From: Gaiellasilicea sp035553355
GTDB taxonomy: Bacteria > Actinomycetota > Thermoleophilia > Gaiellales > Gaiellaceae
DNA length: 6,977 nt
Reading direction: 5' to 3'
Assembly (NCBI GenBank): GCA_035553355.1
Contig: DATMJW010000084.1
Location: forward strand, 1 to 6,977
The notes under the pieces are model-generated. The model did not search any database. It was not told the DNA's origin and worked only from the letters and a program-made list of their open reading frames with translations. Below are positions 4,504-6,977 of the stretch, piece by piece. The translations under genes and the position numbers were made by a program. How positions within the stretch are numbered: position 1 is the first letter of the stretch; every line of letters starts with the position of its first letter.

Positions 4504-5516
4504 TCCAGGAGGCGCTGCGCGACCTCCTCGACGGACGCTCGCTCGGCCGCGCCCGTGCGCGTGAGGTGATGGACGAGATCATGCGCGGCGAGGCGACGCA
4601 GGCGCAGATCGCCGGCTTCCTCGTCGCGCTGCGCGCGAAGGGCGAGACCGCCGACGAGATCGCCGGCTGCGCCGAGGCGATGCGAGCGCACGTGCTGCCG
4701 GTGCGGCCGCGCCGCCAAGACCTCGTCGACACGGCCGGCACAGGCGGCGACGGCGCCGCGACGATCAACATCTCCACGGCTGCGGCGATCGTCGCGGCGG
4801 CGGCCGGCGCGGGCGTCGCGAAGCACGGGAACCGTGCGGTCTCGTCGGCGTCGGGGTCGGCGGACGTGCTCGAGGCGCTCGGGTTCCGGCTGGAGCAGGA
4901 GCCCGACCGGATCGCCCGGTCGATCGACGAGCTCGGCTTCGGGTTCATGTTCGCGCCGTCGCACCACCCGGCGATGCGGCACGCGGCGCCGGTGCGACGA
5001 GAGCTCGCGACGCGTACCGTGTTCAACGTGCTCGGGCCCCTGACGAACCCCGCAGGCGCGCGGGCGCAGGTGATCGGCGTCTACTCCGAGGCGCTCGTGC
5101 GCCCGGTCGCCGAGGTCCTCGCGCAGCTCGGCGCGCGGCGCGCCTTCGTCGTCCACGGCGCGAACGGCATCGACGAGCTCTCGCCGGCCGGACCCAACCT
5201 GCTGGCGGAGGTCGTCGACGGAGCCGTGCAGGAGCGCGTGATCGACCCGCTGGACCTCGGTGTCGCCCGCTGCGCACCGGATGAGCTCCGCGGCGGTACG
5301 CCTGCCGAGAACGCCGAGGCCATCCGCACAGTGTTCGCCGGCGCGCAAGGCGGTCGTCGCGACGCGATCCTGCTGAACGCCGCCGGCGCGATCGCGGCGT
5401 CCGGTCACGCCGGCGACCTCGCCGAGGGGCTCGCCCGCGCCCGCGAGGCCGTCGACTCCGGAGCCGCAGCAGAACGGCTCGACGAGCTCGCGAGGTTCAC
5501 GCATGCGGTTCGTTGA
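4500..5516 (+). CDS. trpD: Anthranilate phosphoribosyltransferase
   Basis: TrpD joins anthranilate to PRPP, giving phosphoribosylanthranilate and pyrophosphate. The 338 residues match the standalone enzyme's normal length. Motifs: the PRPP-binding GTGGD (80-84), NIST (90-93), KHGNR (108-112), the SSASGSADVLEALG segment (115-128), HHPAMRHAAPVRREL (155-169, anthranilate channel region), NVLGPLTNP (176-184), and the Mg-binding Asp225-Glu226 in GIDELSP. The GTG start overlaps the trpG stop as GTGA, and GGAG (4488-4491) lies 8 nt upstream inside trpG. The start fits the family's N-terminal helical domain (IQEALRDLLDGRSL). It is not fused to TrpG, unlike in some enterobacteria. trpCF starts inside its last codons. 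Confidence 0.95.
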   Translation: MIQEALRDLLDGRSLGRARAREVMDEIMRGEATQAQIAGFLVALRAKGETADEIAGCAEAMRAHVLPVRPRRQDLVDTAGTGGDGAATINISTAAAIVAAAAGAGVAKHGNRAVSSASGSADVLEALGFRLEQEPDRIARSIDELGFGFMFAPSHHPAMRHAAPVRRELATRTVFNVLGPLTNPAGARAQVIGVYSEALVRPVAEVLAQLGARRAFVVHGANGIDELSPAGPNLLAEVVDGAVQERVIDPLDLGVARCAPDELRGGTPAENAEAIRTVFAGAQGGRRDAILLNAAGAIAASGHAGDLAEGLARAREAVDSGAAAERLDELARFTHAVR

Positions 5517-6666
5517 CGCGCTCGCGGCGCCGCGGCTCGGCGCCATCGCCGAGATCAAGCGGCGCTCGCCGTCGCTCGGCGACATCCGTCCCGACGCCGA
5601 CCCCGCCCGCGTCGCGGCGGCGTACGAGCGCTCGGGCGCGGCAGCCGTCTCCGTGCTCGTCGACGAGCGCTTCGGCGGCACCTGGGACGACCTGCGTGCG
5701 GCACGCGCCGCCGCGCGGCTGCCGCTGCTCGCGAAAGGCTTCTTCTCGACGGAGGAGCACCTGCGCACGGCGAAGGAGGCGGGAGCCGACGCCGTGCTCC
5801 TGCTCCTGCGCGACCTCGACGACGCGCGGACGGCGACGCTGATGCAACGCGCGGCGGACCTCGGGCTCGACACGCTCGTGGAAGCGCACGACACACGGGA
5901 GCTCGAGCGCGCGCTCGCGCTCGGCGCGCCGGTGATCGGCATCAACGCGCGCGACCTCGGGACGTTCCGGATCGACCGTGCCGCGCAGCTCGACCTCGTC
6001 GCCGCGTGCCGCCGGCGCGCGCCGCGGACCGTCGTCGTCGCCGAGAGCGGGATCGCGTCCCGCGCGCAGGCCGCCACGGCGGAGCTCGCAGGCGCGGACG
6101 CAGTCCTCGTCGGCTCGACCTTGATGCAGGCGCCCGACCCTGGCACGAAGCTCCAGGAGCTCCTCCAGCGGCCCCTCGTCAAGGTGTGCGGGCTGACGCG
6201 GGAGGAGGACGTCGCTGCCGCCGTGGAGGCCGGCGCGGACATGTGCGGGTTCATCCTCGCGAAAGAGAGCCCGCGGACGGCGCCCGAGATCCTGCCGACG
6301 CCGGACACGGTGCTCTCGGTCGCGGTATGGGTGGGCGAGGCCGGCGAGGCTGGCGCGGATCTCGACCAGCTGTACGGCCGCGAGAACGGGCATCGCAGCC
6401 GCGACGGCGTGCTCCTGCGCGATGGCGTCGAAGTCGCCCTCGTGGTCGACCGGCCGTGGCAGCAGGAAGACCCGCTCCACCTCTCGCGCGCAGCCGCGAT
6501 CACCGGCCGGGTCGTCCTCGCGGGCGGGCTGTACGCCGACAACGTCCGCGACGCGGTCGCGGCCGTCCGCCCGTGGGCGGTGGACGCGAGCTCCCGCCTC
6601 GAGGTCGAGCCGGGCGTGAAGGACCACACGAAGGTGCGCGCATTCGTCGAGGCGGCGCGCGGGTGA
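5503..6666 (+). CDS. trpCF: Compact fused indole-3-glycerol-phosphate synthase / phosphoribosylanthranilate isomerase
   Basis: Two barrel domains in one 387-residue chain: TrpC (about 1-222) closes CdRP to indole-glycerol phosphate, and TrpF (about 225-387) performs the preceding Amadori isomerisation. TrpC candidate active-site residues: Glu17 and Lys19 (IAEIKRRSPS), Lys78, Glu127 (LVEAHD), Asn148 (GINARDL) and Glu181-Ser182 (VAESGI). TrpF has the catalytic Cys229 (KVCGLTR), Asp316 as likely general acid (ALVVDRP), AGGL (340-343) and VDASS (360-364). Oddities: the usual N-terminal IGPS extension of about 45 residues is absent; the conserved Lys-Asp-Phe reads Lys-Gly-Phe (78-80); the TrpF half is about 163 residues against roughly 200, with QLHG as QLYG (289-292) and no GGTGKTFDW loop. 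ATG 5503 overlaps trpD by 14 nt, with GAGG 7 nt upstream. No ATG, GTG or TTG is seen in this frame from about 5410 up to it. Confidence 0.92.
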   Translation: MRFVDALAAPRLGAIAEIKRRSPSLGDIRPDADPARVAAAYERSGAAAVSVLVDERFGGTWDDLRAARAAARLPLLAKGFFSTEEHLRTAKEAGADAVLLLLRDLDDARTATLMQRAADLGLDTLVEAHDTRELERALALGAPVIGINARDLGTFRIDRAAQLDLVAACRRRAPRTVVVAESGIASRAQAATAELAGADAVLVGSTLMQAPDPGTKLQELLQRPLVKVCGLTREEDVAAAVEAGADMCGFILAKESPRTAPEILPTPDTVLSVAVWVGEAGEAGADLDQLYGRENGHRSRDGVLLRDGVEVALVVDRPWQQEDPLHLSRAAAITGRVVLAGGLYADNVRDAVAAVRPWAVDASSRLEVEPGVKDHTKVRAFVEAARG

Positions 6667-6977
6667 CGGCGACGTACGGCACCTACGGCGGCCGCTACGT
6701 GCCGGAGACGCTCGTCCCGGCGCTCGACGAGCTGACGCTCGCGTGGAACGACGCCGTCGCCGACGAGGCGTTCCGGGCGGAGCTCGACGAGCTCGCCCGC
6801 ACCTACGCGGGCCGGCCGACGCCGCTCACGCTCGCGGAGAGGTTCGCGCCCGGGAAGCGGCTCTACCTGAAGCGCGAGGATCTCCTCCACACCGGCGCGC
6901 ACAAGCTGAACAACGCACTCGGGCAGGCGGTGCTCGCGCGGCGGCTCGGCAAGCGGCGGATCGTCGCGGAGACCGGT
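6663..6977 (+). CDS. trpB: Tryptophan synthase beta chain (5' part, cut by window end)
   Basis: The first 105 residues of TrpB, which condenses indole with serine using PLP, in complex with TrpA. YGTYGGRYVPETL (5-17) is the family N terminus. The PLP-binding Lys81 is in KREDLLHTGAHKLNN (70-84), and the chain ends at AETG (102-105), so the catalytic Glu103 is included. It corresponds to roughly the first quarter of a protein of about 400 residues and resembles the common TrpB1 type. The GTG start overlaps the trpCF stop as GTGA, with GAGG (6649-6652) 10 nt upstream. The sequence is intact up to the edge; trpA probably follows but is not visible. Confidence 0.95.
   Translation, partial: MTATYGTYGGRYVPETLVPALDELTLAWNDAVADEAFRAELDELARTYAGRPTPLTLAERFAPGKRLYLKREDLLHTGAHKLNNALGQAVLARRLGKRRIVAETG

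Noticed and set aside
3975..6902. 975-codon minus-strand open frame antisense to trpG-trpB
   Set aside because: Ser/Arg/Ala-rich low-information translation spanning several well-supported plus-strand genes; an artefact of scarce A/T at stop positions.
1..6977. CRISPR arrays, insertion sequences, tRNA or rRNA genes
   Set aside because: No direct-repeat/spacer pattern, transposase-like frame, terminal inverted repeats or tRNA-like fold was seen; the window is densely coding.

Overview
The window is very GC-rich (by eye above 70%), with GC-rich third codon positions, GTG starts and stop/start overlaps. Several genes have a TANNNT -10 box only 6-7 nt upstream of the start codon, the arrangement typical of leaderless transcripts. 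Together these point to a high-GC actinobacterium (Actinomycetota). I cannot name a genus; a Thermoleophilia-like lineage would fit but is only a guess.

Layout. Left part (1-2523): on the minus strand lie a possible start of a small secreted protein running off the left edge, a biosynthetic-type thiolase (83-1234) and an M42-family metallo-aminopeptidase (1495-2523). Between them, on the plus strand, is a 48-codon gene with a very strong Shine-Dalgarno sequence (1344-1490). It encodes an extremely acidic peptide with no Lys, Arg or His, and it ends 4 nt before the end of the converging peptidase gene.

Right part (2523-6977): a plus-strand tryptophan operon, trpL-trpE-trpG-trpD-trpCF-trpB, the last gene cut by the window edge. 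All structural genes overlap their neighbours (4, 4, 14 and 4 nt), so they are probably translationally coupled. They cover chorismate to anthranilate (TrpE/TrpG), phosphoribosylation (TrpD), isomerisation and indole-glycerol-phosphate formation (TrpCF fusion) and the start of tryptophan synthase beta (TrpB). A trpA gene presumably follows outside the window.

Most informative region: 2523-2686, the gap between the divergent peptidase and trpE. It holds a sigma70-like promoter (TTGCCG-17-TACTGT), an unlisted leader peptide with three alternating Trp codons (WHWAW), and three mutually exclusive RNA helices ending in a GAGA-tetraloop terminator followed by TTTT. Together these make a complete ribosome-mediated transcription attenuator. 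The peptidase promoter appears to be interleaved with the trp promoter.

Other oddities: TrpCF is unusually compact in both halves, with no N-terminal IGPS extension and a roughly 163-residue TrpF half. A strikingly AT-rich 19-bp perfect palindrome lies inside the TrpE interdomain linker.
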